Below are positions 42,292 to 51,900 of a stretch of 64,000 bases of DNA, in pieces. The notes beneath the pieces were generated by a model. That model had not been told where the DNA came from, ran no database searches, and saw only the letters and a program-made list of their open reading frames with translations. The number at the start of each line of letters is the position of its first letter. Positions within the stretch are counted from its first letter, which is position 1. The translations under genes and the position numbers were made by a program. The stretch lies in NCBI GenBank assembly GCA_026225215.1, contig JAMFSI010000031.1, positions 19,224 to 83,223 on the forward strand, written 5' to 3'. Source of the DNA: Sphingomonas palustris (lineage in GTDB: Bacteria; Pseudomonadota; Alphaproteobacteria; Sphingomonadales; Sphingomonadaceae).

Positions 42292-43292
42292 GCCGGAATC
42301 TCCTCGGCAAAGACGTCGCGGCGCAATTCGGCGACATCGGGGTAATCACAAGCGAAGGCGAAATCGATCGCATCTTGCACTTCTGCTTCCAGCTTGACCT
42401 GCAGTTCGGCCAACTGCGCCTCGGTGGCAATGCCGGTGTCGATCAGTTTCTGGCGGAAGGCGGGCAGCGGATCGGCGGCGATCGCGGCCTCCTTTTCTTC
42501 CTTGGTCATGTAACCGTCAGCATCACCGAAGACGTGGCCCATGAAGCGGAAGGTCTTGCATTCGAGCAGGGTCGGCCCCTCACCGGCGCGAGCGCGCTCG
42601 ATGGCGGCGTGGGCATGGGCGTACATATCGAAGGGATCGTTACCATCGACGGTAAAGCCCGGCATGCCATAGCCGATCGCACGCTTGGCGATGAAGTCTA
42701 CCGAGGTGCCGTTTTCATAGCGGGTGTGTTCGGCAAAGCCATTGTTGGCGCAGACGAAGATTACCGGCAGCTTCCACACCGAAGCCAGGTTCAGGGCTTC
42801 GTGGAAGGCGCCGATGTTGCTGGCGCCGTCGCCGAAATAGGCGATGGTCACATTCTTGTCGCCGTTCAGCAGCGAAGCCCAGCCAAAGCCATTGGCGATC
42901 GGCATCGAGGAGCCGACGATGCCGGTGGTGACCATCACCCCGGTTTCCGGATGGGTAAGGTGCATCGGGCCACCCTTGCCCTTGCAAGTGCCGTCGACGC
43001 GGCCGCAGATTTCGGCCCACAGCGGGCGCAGCGGCATGTCCTTGGCGACCATGTCGTGAATGCCGCGATAGATCGTGCAGATCTTGTCGTCATTGGTCAG
43101 CAGGTTCGACAGCGTCGACGGAATGACTTCCTGGCCGCGCGCGGAATAATAGGGGGCGGTGATCCGGCCGCGGCGGATTTGCGCGCGAGTGGCATCGTCA
43201 TTGCGCTCGATCCGCAGCATTCGGCGGAAGATATCGAGCTGGGCGGCGGAATCAGGAGTTGCCGCGTTACCGGCCTGGTTGCTCTGGCTCAT
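42288..43292 (-). CDS. 2-oxoacid dehydrogenase E1 component, alpha subunit
   Basis: A 334-residue thiamine-diphosphate-binding alpha subunit. The TPP motif is 'FGDGASNIGAFHEALNLASV' with the expected Asn in 'CANNGFAEHTR'. 'RITAPYYSARGQEVIPSTLS' and 'GKGGPMHLTHPETGV' belong to the E1 alpha family, and the acetoin/PDH-E1 'GMPGFTVDGNDPFDMYAHAH' follows. The ATG at 43292 after GAGAGGC is chosen; the longer reading from 43529 runs into the divergent promoter. It is divergent from the quinone-oxidoreductase-like gene over 221 bases. Confidence 0.91.
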   Translation of the reverse strand: MSQSNQAGNAATPDSAAQLDIFRRMLRIERNDDATRAQIRRGRITAPYYSARGQEVIPSTLSNLLTNDDKICTIYRGIHDMVAKDMPLRPLWAEICGRVDGTCKGKGGPMHLTHPETGVMVTTGIVGSSMPIANGFGWASLLNGDKNVTIAYFGDGASNIGAFHEALNLASVWKLPVIFVCANNGFAEHTRYENGTSVDFIAKRAIGYGMPGFTVDGNDPFDMYAHAHAAIERARAGEGPTLLECKTFRFMGHVFGDADGYMTKEEKEAAIAADPLPAFRQKLIDTGIATEAQLAELQVKLEAEVQDAIDFAFACDYPDVAELRRDVFAEEIPA

Positions 43293-43513
43293 ATTGCCTC
43301 TCTGGAAAACGCCTTGTTCAGGCATTGCCTCGCTGTTTAGCTGCATTGCCGGCTCTCGCAAGAGCGAGCGCCGCTCGATTTGCCAGCCACTGACCCGGCT
43401 ATCACTAATCGCGCCCCAGCGATATGGCGCAACGCTTGATCGGGAACCTCCGAATATGACTGGCGGCCCCCGCTCATCACACCCTACCCTCGACGGTAAC
43501 CAGGAGAGCAGGC

Positions 43514-44512
43514 ATGATGAAGGTGGCACGGGTTCGTGGCGGCAAGGGAATAGAGGCGATTACCGTCACCCAGGAGGCGATTCCCGAGGCTGGCGCCGGC
43601 GAAGCACTGGTGCGCCTGACCGCCGCCACGCTCAATTTCCGCGACTTGATCATGGCCAAGGGGCTGATTCCCGGCATCTGGAAGGAGCCGGAGCTGATCC
43701 CGCTTTCCTGTAGCGCGGGCGAAGTGGTCGCGGTCAGTAGCGGGGTGACGCGCGTCAAGCCCGGCGACCGGGTGGTGCCGATCTTTGCGCAGGGCTGGCT
43801 ATCGGGGACACAATCCACTCCGACCATGCTGGGTGGCTCGGTCGATGGCGTCGCTCGCCAATATGCCAGCTTCGAAGCGGAAAGCCTGGCGCTGCTGCCC
43901 GACGAATTGGGCGATTTCGATGGTGCTACCCTGAGCTGCGCAGCGCTGACGGCGTGGTCGGCGCTGACGCAATACCGCCCGATCCAGCCCGGCGAATGGG
44001 TGCTGGCGCATGGCACCGGCGGGGTATCGATCGCCGCGCTGCAATTGGCCAAGGCGATGGGCGCCCAGGTCGCGCTGACCTCCAGTTCCGACGCCAAGCT
44101 GCACCGCGCCCGCGCGCTCGGCGCCGATGTCACGATCAATTATCGCAGCCGGCCCGATTGGGCTGTTGCTTTGCGCGAGGCACTCGGCAGCGCACGGATC
44201 GCCAATGTCATCGACACCGTGGGCGAAGTCCAATTCGACGATAACGCCTCCTTGCTACTGGCCGACGGACAGATTTCGGCGATCGGCATGCTCGGGTCGG
44301 GTTTCAGCTGGACGCGACAGCAGCCGGGGGTCAGCCTCGCTCCGATCAGCGTCGGCAATCGCGACCAACATGAGGCGATGACCGCTTTCATGGTCCGCCA
44401 TCACATCCGTCCGGTGGTCGACGTGGTCTATGATCTCGATCGCATCCAGGATGCTTATCGCCATCTCGAAAGCGGAAAATTCTTCGGCAAGGTCGGGATC
44501 AGCCTGATTTAG
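43514..44512 (+). CDS. Medium-chain (alcohol/quinone) dehydrogenase-type oxidoreductase
   Basis: A 332-residue medium-chain reductase. The Rossmann motif is 'WVLAHGTGGVSIAALQLAKA' and 'GDRVVPIFAQGWLSGT' belongs to the alcohol-dehydrogenase GroES domain. The four-Cys structural zinc loop is absent, so it is a quinone-oxidoreductase-like or zinc-poor member. The double Met start follows CAGGAGAGCAGGC. It overlaps the convergent thioesterase stop by 14 bases. The reaction is NAD(P)-dependent oxidation or enoyl reduction; substrate unknown. Confidence 0.88.
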   Translation: MMKVARVRGGKGIEAITVTQEAIPEAGAGEALVRLTAATLNFRDLIMAKGLIPGIWKEPELIPLSCSAGEVVAVSSGVTRVKPGDRVVPIFAQGWLSGTQSTPTMLGGSVDGVARQYASFEAESLALLPDELGDFDGATLSCAALTAWSALTQYRPIQPGEWVLAHGTGGVSIAALQLAKAMGAQVALTSSSDAKLHRARALGADVTINYRSRPDWAVALREALGSARIANVIDTVGEVQFDDNASLLLADGQISAIGMLGSGFSWTRQQPGVSLAPISVGNRDQHEAMTAFMVRHHIRPVVDVVYDLDRIQDAYRHLESGKFFGKVGISLI

Positions 44513-44954
44513 CCGCGCTGTCGCGCAACCGCGCGAGTTTGGCCTGGTCGAGGATCGAGAAGATGCCGTCGGCGGTGCCGATGATGCGTTCGCCCGAACG
44601 AAATAGCCCGCGCACGAATACCAGCTGCGATGTCTTGCGCACCAGTTCGGGGCGGCAGGTGATAAAACTGCCGATGGTGGCCGCTCCGGTGAAATGGAAG
44701 CTCAGTTGGGAGGTCGCGCAGAGCGGCGCGCCGATCGCCTCGGTAACGCGCACGCCCAATGCGATATCGGCAAAACTCATCAGCACCCCGCCGTGTACCG
44801 TGCCGAGATGGCCATTGCTGTGCCGTTCGTCGCTGAGCAGGCCCACCTCCACGCCGTCAGCGTCGCGCCGGACCCAATAGGGCCCGGCGGTAGCGCTGAA
44901 ATGCGTGACTTCGAGATCGCTCCAGCCATCGGCGGCAAGGTCGGCCGGTTTCAT
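44499..44954 (-). CDS. PaaI-type hotdog thioesterase
   Basis: A 151-residue single hotdog-domain thioesterase. 'GTVHGGVLMSFADIALGVRV' is the catalytic segment of the PaaI/4HBT clade and 'LCATSQLSFHFTGAATIG' is the following strand. It is 4 bases after the intact KstD-like flavoprotein on the same strand and is probably co-transcribed. Its job would be to hydrolyse an acyl-CoA, releasing free CoA from stalled intermediates; the exact thioester is unknown. Confidence 0.87.
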   Translation of the reverse strand: MKPADLAADGWSDLEVTHFSATAGPYWVRRDADGVEVGLLSDERHSNGHLGTVHGGVLMSFADIALGVRVTEAIGAPLCATSQLSFHFTGAATIGSFITCRPELVRKTSQLVFVRGLFRSGERIIGTADGIFSILDQAKLARLRDSAAKSG

Positions 44955-44958
44955 CCGC

Positions 44959-46644
44959 TCAATATTGATTATCTAGCCCGGCCGCATGCTTGGCGGCGAT
45001 CCAGCCGAAGGTCATCGATGGGCCGACGCTGGCGCCCGCGCCCGGATAGACCCCACCCATGATCGAGGCGGTGGTGGTGCCACAGGCATAGAGCCCCGCG
45101 ATCGGCTCGCCATCGGCTTTGAGCACGCGAGCCTTGGCGTCGATCAGCACCCCGCCATACGTACTGACATCGCCCGGAATCATCTCGACAGCGTAATAGG
45201 GCGCCGTATCGATCCGGCCCAGCGTGGGGTTCGGCTGGTGATAGGGGTCGCCCAGCCATTTGTCGTATTCGCGGGCGCCGCGACCGAAATCTTCATCGAC
45301 GCCTTTGTCGACGAAGCTGTTCCAGCGATCGATGGTCGCGCGCAGCACTTGCGGGTCCACCTTGATCAGCGCCGCCAGTTCTTCGACGGTATTCGCCTGT
45401 TTGAGATAGCCGCTTTCCACGAAATCCTTGGGCTTCTGGTCCTTGCCGACCCAATTGTTGGCGACCTGATAATCCTCGGCATAGGCTTGGCTGAAAATCG
45501 CCCAGCTCGGCACGGCCGGCACGGTCCGGTTGCGTATCAGCATGGATTCGCAGAATAATTCGTAAGATCCACCCTCGTTCAAATAGCGCACGCCGCTCTG
45601 GTCCACCAGAATGGCGCCGGGCCGCCCGGTCAGGCTCTGCCCCGGCGGCTTGACGTAATCGGTGGCAAAGGCGGGCGAACGGGTGGTCTGGAAACCGACC
45701 ATTTGGTCCATTTGCGCCAAGACCCCGCCGATCCGTTCCAGTTCGACATGCATGTCGCCAGTGTCGCCTTCGGGGGTATTCGACCATTCGGCGCGCGTAC
45801 CTGGCTGGTATTTGTCGCGCATCGTCTGGTTCTGGGCAAAGCCGCCGGCATTGACCAGTACCCCAAGCCGCGTGCCAATGCGCCACGGCTGACCGTTGCG
45901 TTCGACCTCGACGCCGACCACCTGGCCGCCTTCGATAATGAGCTGCTTTACCGGGGTGTCGGGACGGATATCGACGCCCGCTTTCAGCGACGCCTGCAGC
46001 ATCCGGCCCTGCAATGCGGCCCCTGCGGTGGTGTAATGCTTGCCGGTCAGCTTACCCAACGCCACATTGACGGCAATTTTCGCGAAGATTTTCTTCACTT
46101 TCCAGCTCTTTTTCACAAATGCGAGCTGCATGCCGTCATCGAGCCTGGCCGGCACCGGCAGGAAGCCCGGCCGCAACCGCGATTCCCAGTCGCCCAATTC
46201 GCGCGTGTTGAAATATTTGGCGGTTACGGTGCGGCTGGTTTTGCAGCCGCCCGGCAAATCATCGTAATAGTCGGGCCAATATTCGGAGGCCCGCTCCATC
46301 TGCACGCCTTCGCTGATAATAAAGTCCAGCATTTTTGGGGCTTCGTTGACGTAGGCAAGCCGCTTTTCGTGGCTGGTGCCAGGCGTATCCGGGCTGTCGC
46401 CGCAAACCGCATCGAGATAAGTGATCGCCTTTTCGGCACTTTCATCGGGTTCGGCGGCGCGGATGAAGCGATTGTTGGGAATCCACATCACTCCGCCCGA
46501 CTTGGCGGTAGTGCCGCCGACATATTTGGTCTTTTCGAGGATCACCGCCGTTTTTCCGGCCTTGCGCATCATCAGCGCCGAACTCATCGACCCGGCGCCG
46601 CTGCCCACGACTACCCAATCGAATGTTTCGTCGAAATCGGCCAT
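44959..46644 (-). CDS. KstD-like FAD-dependent dehydrogenase
   Basis: A 561-residue flavoprotein of the 3-ketosteroid delta-1-dehydrogenase / fumarate-reductase family. The FAD-binding 'WVVVGSGAGSMSSALMMRKA' lies at the N-terminus. 'GGTTAKSGGVMWIPNNRF', 'RIDTAPYYAVEMIPGDVSTY', 'GLYACGTTTASIMGGVYPGA' and 'VGPSMTFGWIAAKHAAGLDN' are conserved family blocks. The stretch 'IDTAPYYAVEMI' is the part interrupted by a stop in the paralogue at 37029-38744. The ATG at 46644 is preferred over an upstream in-frame start. It heads a two-gene unit with the thioesterase and is divergent from the crotonase at 46874. Steroid or alicyclic ketone substrates are possible. Confidence 0.9.
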   Translation of the reverse strand: MADFDETFDWVVVGSGAGSMSSALMMRKAGKTAVILEKTKYVGGTTAKSGGVMWIPNNRFIRAAEPDESAEKAITYLDAVCGDSPDTPGTSHEKRLAYVNEAPKMLDFIISEGVQMERASEYWPDYYDDLPGGCKTSRTVTAKYFNTRELGDWESRLRPGFLPVPARLDDGMQLAFVKKSWKVKKIFAKIAVNVALGKLTGKHYTTAGAALQGRMLQASLKAGVDIRPDTPVKQLIIEGGQVVGVEVERNGQPWRIGTRLGVLVNAGGFAQNQTMRDKYQPGTRAEWSNTPEGDTGDMHVELERIGGVLAQMDQMVGFQTTRSPAFATDYVKPPGQSLTGRPGAILVDQSGVRYLNEGGSYELFCESMLIRNRTVPAVPSWAIFSQAYAEDYQVANNWVGKDQKPKDFVESGYLKQANTVEELAALIKVDPQVLRATIDRWNSFVDKGVDEDFGRGAREYDKWLGDPYHQPNPTLGRIDTAPYYAVEMIPGDVSTYGGVLIDAKARVLKADGEPIAGLYACGTTTASIMGGVYPGAGASVGPSMTFGWIAAKHAAGLDNQY

Positions 46645-46873
46645 CAAACCCTCTCCTATCGCACCCGCAACCCGTACCGGCCGCCCTATCGGCCGACCAT
46701 TTCGCAAGCCACCGCACTTGGCAAGCCGCCACGGTGGATTGTCACCTTATCCGGCGGCCTATATCGCATCAGCGGCATCCCGCCAGCCACCAATCGCGGG
46801 TACTCGCCTAGCCGTACCCGGAACGGCAGCGCCGGGAAAGATGCCGGAACAGATGATTGAGGACGATTGCACC

Positions 46874-47680
46874 ATGACCGACGCCAGCCCCGACCTGCCG
46901 CAGCTGAACTCGATTGCGCTGGAGCGCAGGGGTCGGATGCTGGTGATCACCTTCAACCGGCCCGAGGCGATGAACGCGGTCAATCTCCAACTCCACGACG
47001 ATCTGCTCGACGCTCTGTGGTTCGCGCAAGGCGACAGCGGCTCCGACCTGATTCAAATCACCGGTGCGGGCCGGGCCTTTTCAGCCGGCGGCGATATCGA
47101 TCATATCGCCAACAATGCCGCCAACCCGCATCTGTTCGACCATGAGGCGCGCATCGCCAAGCGCATCGTCTTTACTCTGCTCGATATCGACAAGCCGGTG
47201 ATCTGCCGGATGAACGGCCATGCCGTCGGCCTCGGCGCGACTGTCGCCTTGCTCTGCGACATCATCTTCGCCGCCGAAAGTGCCAAGATCGGCGACCCCC
47301 ACGTCGGGCTGGGGCTAGTTGCGGGCGACGGCGGCGCGGTGATCTGGGCGCAGCGCATCGGCCTCGCCCGCGCCAAGGAATATCTCTTTACCGGCGAATT
47401 ATTGACCGCCCGCAAGGCCGTCGAGATCGGCCTGATCAATCACGCCCTGCCCGCCGACGAACTCGATGCAGCGGTGGACGCTTTTTGCCAAAAGATGCTC
47501 ACCGGCATGACCGGCGCCATCCGCGCGACCAAGATGCTCACCAATCTGGAGCTCAAGCGCATCGCCCATGCCGTGATGGACGCGGGTATTGCTTATGAAT
47601 CGCTAAGCGTGCGCAGCTCCGAGCATGTCGGAGCCGTGGCGGCGCTGAAGGAGAAGCTGGCGGCGAAGTCGAAGGGGTAA
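46874..47680 (+). CDS. Enoyl-CoA hydratase/isomerase family protein
   Basis: A 268-residue crotonase. 'LVITFNRPEAMNAVNLQLHD' and 'GAGRAFSAGGDIDHI' are the CoA-binding and first oxyanion-hole segments. The core reads 'MNGHAVGLGATVALLCDIIF' and 'AKIGDPHVGLGLVAGDGGAV'. Thr and His occupy the two classical Glu positions, so the activity may differ from simple hydration. The start at 46874 follows GAGGACGATTGC weakly; a longer reading is rejected because it runs into the divergent KstD-like gene. It is convergent with an SDR. Confidence 0.86.
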   Translation: MTDASPDLPQLNSIALERRGRMLVITFNRPEAMNAVNLQLHDDLLDALWFAQGDSGSDLIQITGAGRAFSAGGDIDHIANNAANPHLFDHEARIAKRIVFTLLDIDKPVICRMNGHAVGLGATVALLCDIIFAAESAKIGDPHVGLGLVAGDGGAVIWAQRIGLARAKEYLFTGELLTARKAVEIGLINHALPADELDAAVDAFCQKMLTGMTGAIRATKMLTNLELKRIAHAVMDAGIAYESLSVRSSEHVGAVAALKEKLAAKSKG

Positions 47681-47686
47681 GCTCGA

Positions 47687-48433
47687 TTACCCCAGGCTGA
47701 TCCCGGTATCGAAAGTCACGGCGCTGCCGTGAAAGCCCTTCGAAGCGTCCGACAGCAGGAAGGCGGTCAGCGCCGCGACTTCACGGACTTCGATTTGGTC
47801 ATGTGTGCGCTTCTGCACCTTGGCCATATCGACGTTCGCCGCAATCTGCGCCGGATTTCCGGAATTCACCGACATATTGCCGAGCGTGATGCAATTGATC
47901 CGGATCGGCTGATCCATGAATTCCTTGGCCAGCACCTTGGTCAGCTGGACGACGCCGGCTTTGGACGCGGTATAGGCGGCGGTGAAGGGCGTCGCCATGA
48001 ACGCGGCGCAGGATGCCAGCGTCACCACCGTGCCATTGTCCGCCAGCAGGTGCGGCAGCGCCGCCTGGAACAGATAGAACGGCGCCGAGAGATTGACGGC
48101 CAGCGTCGCCTCCCAATCGGCCTCAGCCGTTTCGCCAGAATGCGAGGGCGCGAAGACATTGGCGACATTGCACAGCGCGTCGAGCCGGCCGAAGGCGGAC
48201 ACTGCGGCTGCGACCGCCGCGCGGCAATTCGCCGCCCCGCGCACTTCGGTCGCGTGCAGCGTGGTCCTGCCACCGAGTTCCACCGCAGTGGCTTCGAGCG
48301 CGTCGCGGTCGGGATCAACCAAGCAAACGGCAGCGCCTACCTCGATTAGTGCGCGCGCGATTCCTTTACCCAGATCGCCGGTCGCGCCGGTCACCAGCGC
48401 GACCCTGCCGCTCATATCGCTTGCCATTGTCAT
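47687..48433 (-). CDS. Short-chain dehydrogenase/reductase
   Basis: A 248-residue classical SDR. 'ALVTGATGDLGKGIARALIE' is the glycine motif, the NNAG-equivalent 'CNVANVF' is altered (Val-Ala instead of Asn-Ala), Ser is in 'TLASCAAFMATPFTAAYTAS', and the YxxxK motif is 'YTASKAGVVQL'. 'GFHGSAVTFDTGISLG' is the C-terminal strand. GGGAGAGGCAAGG precedes the start. It may share a transcript with the small EthD-like gene upstream on the same strand. Substrate unknown. Confidence 0.88.
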   Translation of the reverse strand: MTMASDMSGRVALVTGATGDLGKGIARALIEVGAAVCLVDPDRDALEATAVELGGRTTLHATEVRGAANCRAAVAAAVSAFGRLDALCNVANVFAPSHSGETAEADWEATLAVNLSAPFYLFQAALPHLLADNGTVVTLASCAAFMATPFTAAYTASKAGVVQLTKVLAKEFMDQPIRINCITLGNMSVNSGNPAQIAANVDMAKVQKRTHDQIEVREVAALTAFLLSDASKGFHGSAVTFDTGISLG

Positions 48434-48563
48434 CCTTGCCTCTCCCGTGCTTGTCGCTTTGCATCACGCTAGCATGACGGCGCGGCTGTGGGAGAGGCAA
48501 ATAGAAACGCATTAGGGTGGCGCGGGCATTGCTGGGCCCAGCCCTGCCCCTGAACTCCCCAAA

Positions 48564-48902
48564 TCACCCTTTGCTCGTAACCCGCTCGCCGAACTCCGAA
48601 AAGATCACCGTATAGGCCCCGGCACTATCGGAGGCGTCCGATTGCGTCAGCCTGCCAGCGGCACCGGCTTCGCCGAAACCGGCCAGCGTCTTGCCGATAT
48701 CGTCGGTTTCGATGTCATAGATCGCGAGGTAATTGCGTTCATCGCCGTTCTGCAGCGCGGCGGCTTCCTTGTAGCGCTGGGCGCCCTGGACGCCGGGCAA
48801 GGCACAGACCTGGGGCAAGTGAACATTCTGATACCACTCATTGTATTCTTTTTCCTTGCCGGCAATCGGCTTGGTCAGGGCGATCATCTTGAACTTGGGC
48901 AT
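48564..48902 (-). CDS. EthD/DUF4286-like small protein
   Basis: A 112-residue dimeric alpha/beta-barrel-type protein resembling the EthD/DUF4286 family ('MIALTKPIAGKEKEYNEWYQ', 'HLPQVCALPGVQGAQRYKEA', 'RNYLAIYDIETDDI'). Such proteins are often encoded in degradation clusters and may assist or isomerise a substrate; no catalytic residue can be assigned here. It starts 12 bases after the stop of the large IOR-type gene on the same strand and ahead of the SDR, so it is probably in the same unit. Confidence 0.7.
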   Translation of the reverse strand: MPKFKMIALTKPIAGKEKEYNEWYQNVHLPQVCALPGVQGAQRYKEAAALQNGDERNYLAIYDIETDDIGKTLAGFGEAGAAGRLTQSDASDSAGAYTVIFSEFGERVTSKG

Positions 48903-48914
48903 ATTGGCTCTCCC

Positions 48915-51900
48915 TCAGGCGGATGTGACAAGCGCCGGTGTGCTGGAGTCCGCGCCGGCTGGCAAGCGGGCAAGCAGCTCGGCAAGCTTATCGCGGTAGC
49001 GATCCACGCCCGCCTGCTTGACGGCGCCATAGCCGGCAACGGCATCGGGGGCGGCGGCAATTATGGTGGCCAGCGCAAGTTGCTCGGGCATGATCCGCTC
49101 GACCAGATCGCCAATCATCGCGCGATATTCGCCGATTAACGCGCGTTCCATGCGGCGCTCGCCTGTGTAGCCGAAGGGATCGAAGGCGCCTCCGCGCAGG
49201 CTTTTGCCCTTGGCGAGCAGGCGGAACAGCGGGAAGATCCAGCTACCGAACTCGGTCTTGCGCGGCTGACCGGTGCGCGGGTCGCGCCCGCGCGGCAGCA
49301 GCGGCGGGGCGAGATGGACTGACAGTTTGAAGGTGCCATCGAACTGGTCGCGCAAACCCGCGATGAACTCCGGGTTGCTATAGAGTCGAGCGACTTCGTA
49401 CTCATCCTTGTACGCCATCAGTTTCGCGAGTTGGCGGGCGACTTCGCGCAGAAAATCCTCGGCATCGCCAATGCCGCGTGCCGCCAACCGTGCGGCGATG
49501 TCATCGATGAAGCGGCGATATTGCGCAGCATAATCGGCATTCTGATAAGCCTTGAGCAGCGCCTCGCGACTATCCAGCATGGCCACCAGCCGCTGCGGTT
49601 CGCCGACCTCCTCACGGCTCTCGCCGGTCAATTGCCACAGTGCCTCGGGGTCTACCGCCGCCAGACGGCCCAGCGAGAAGGCGCTGAGATTGTCCGGCAC
49701 CTTGACGCCGTTCAGCCGGATAGCCTCCTCCAGCGCCGCGTGTGACACCGGGAGCAGTCCGCGCTGCTGGGCAAAGCCGATCATGAACAAATTGGTATAG
49801 ATGGCATCGCCGAGCAACCGCGTAGCAAGCGCGCCGGCGCGCACGGTTTCGATATGTGCGGGCTCGATGCGCCGGGCCATGGCCGTGACAAAACGACTGG
49901 CAGAGAGGTCCATATCCTTGTTGGTCTGGAACTCGCCGGTGGGCGCGACATCGGCATTCGCTACCAGCCGCGTATCGCCGCTTGCCAATATCAGCACATC
50001 GGGTGACGAAGTGACCACCAGATCGCAGGCGATGATTGCATCGGCCTGCCCCGCGCGTAGCCGCGCGCTGGGGATTGCTGCCGTATCGCTACCGACCCGA
50101 ATGTGGCTGGTGACCGCCCCTCCCTTTTGCGCCATGCCGGTCATGTCGAGCACCTTGGCGACACGGCCTTCAAGGTGCGCCGCCATGGCAATCAGCGCGC
50201 CCACGGTGAGCACCCCGGTGCCGCCGATACCGGTAACCAGCATCGCATAATCGCCGATGGTAGCCGGCGTTACCGGCAATTGGCTGACGCGGCGGGCCAA
50301 TTCCTCGCGATCAAAGCTGCGCCGTTTCAGCGTCGCCCCGCGCACCGACACGAAGCTGGGGCAAAAGCCTTTGACGCAGCTGTAGTCCTTATTGCAGCTC
50401 GACTGATCGATGGCGCGCTTGCGACCGAACTCGGTTTCGATCGGCTCGATCGACAAGCAATTCGATTGTTTCGAGCAATCGCCACAGCCCTCGCAGACCG
50501 CCGGATTGATCGCCAGCCGCATATCGGGATCGGCGGCGGCTCCGCGCTTGCGGCGGCGGCGCTTTTCATTGGCGCAAGTCTGTTCGTAAACGATCGCCGA
50601 GGTGCCCTTGCCCTCGCGCAACTCGCGCTGCACTTCATCAAGGTGATCGCGGTGCAGCACGCGCAAGCCTTTCGGCAGATCAGCAGGTTTGAAACGTGTC
50701 GGATCGTCGCTGACCAGCACCACCGGGCTGACCCCTTCGACCAGCAGTTCGCGCACGATTTGCTGCGGCGTCAGCGCACCCTCGGCGGGCTGACCGCCCG
50801 TCATCGCCACCGCATCGTTGTACAGGATTTTATAGGTGATGTTGCTAAGCGCCGCCACCGATGCGCGGATCGCCAGCAGCCCCGAGTGGGTATAAGTGCC
50901 GTCACCGAGGTTCTGGAACATATGTGGCGTATCGACAAAGCTCTGCGCAGCAATCCACGGTGTGCCTTCGGCGCCCATGCCCACGGTCTGCATCGTGCGC
51001 CGCTCGGGCATGTAATGGGCAAGGCCATGGCAGCCGGTGGCGCCCATCGCGGTCGAGCCTTCGGGCACCACGGTGCTGGTATTATGCGGGCAGCCCGAAC
51101 AGAAAAAAGCGGGCCGGATCGCGGTCGGTTTGAGGTTCCGCGCACCTTGTTCCAGCGCGCACAAGGCCTGGTCGCGCGCGCGCGCTGCCTCGCTTAGCCG
51201 GCCCAATGCGGCGAGCCGCCGCACCAGCGTCCGGCGCACGCTGCCCGGATCGAGCACCCCGATCGCGGGCAGCAGCGGCGCGCCCTCGGGGTCAAGTTTA
51301 CCGCTGATTACCGGGGCACCGGCGCGACCATAAAAGGCCCGTGCCAATTGATCCTCGATCACCGGGCGCTTTTCCTCGACCACCAGGACTTCCGCACTGC
51401 CGCCACAGGCGTCGCGCGCGAACACAGGATCGAGCGGCCAGATCAGGCCCAGTTTGACCACACGCACCCCGGCGGCTCGGCATTGCTCCATGCCCATGCC
51501 AAGATCGGCCAGCGCCTGGCAGACGTCGAGCCATGCCTTGCCGGCGCTGACGATGGTGAGCTGACGCGATTCCCCGTCGATGGTCACCCGGTCGAGGCCA
51601 TTGGCGCGCGCGAACAATTGCGCCATCGGCAGCCGGTGATCGACCACCATCTCCTCTTGCAGCAAAGCGCCCATACCGCGCACCAGATTGAGATCGGGGC
51701 CGCTGCGTTCCGGCATGATAATCGGAAATTCGATACCCGGCAGCGTCACGGTGGAGGTCAGGTCCAGCGTGTCGGTCACCGCTTTCAAGCCGACATAGAG
51801 TCCACTGGCGCGCGACATCGCCCAGCCGAACTGGCCCATCGCCAGCAGATCATCCGTGGTGGCGGGATAGAGCACGGGGATGAAGCCGGCGATCAGCGTG

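Noticed and set aside
46421..46873. Upstream extension of the crotonase at 46874
   Set aside because: The extension crosses the divergent KstD-like gene start and adds sequence with no family similarity.
50103..51197. 364-residue plus-strand ORF inside the giant oxidoreductase gene
   Set aside because: The minus strand shows Fe-S Cys clusters and TPP-binding motifs over the same bases.
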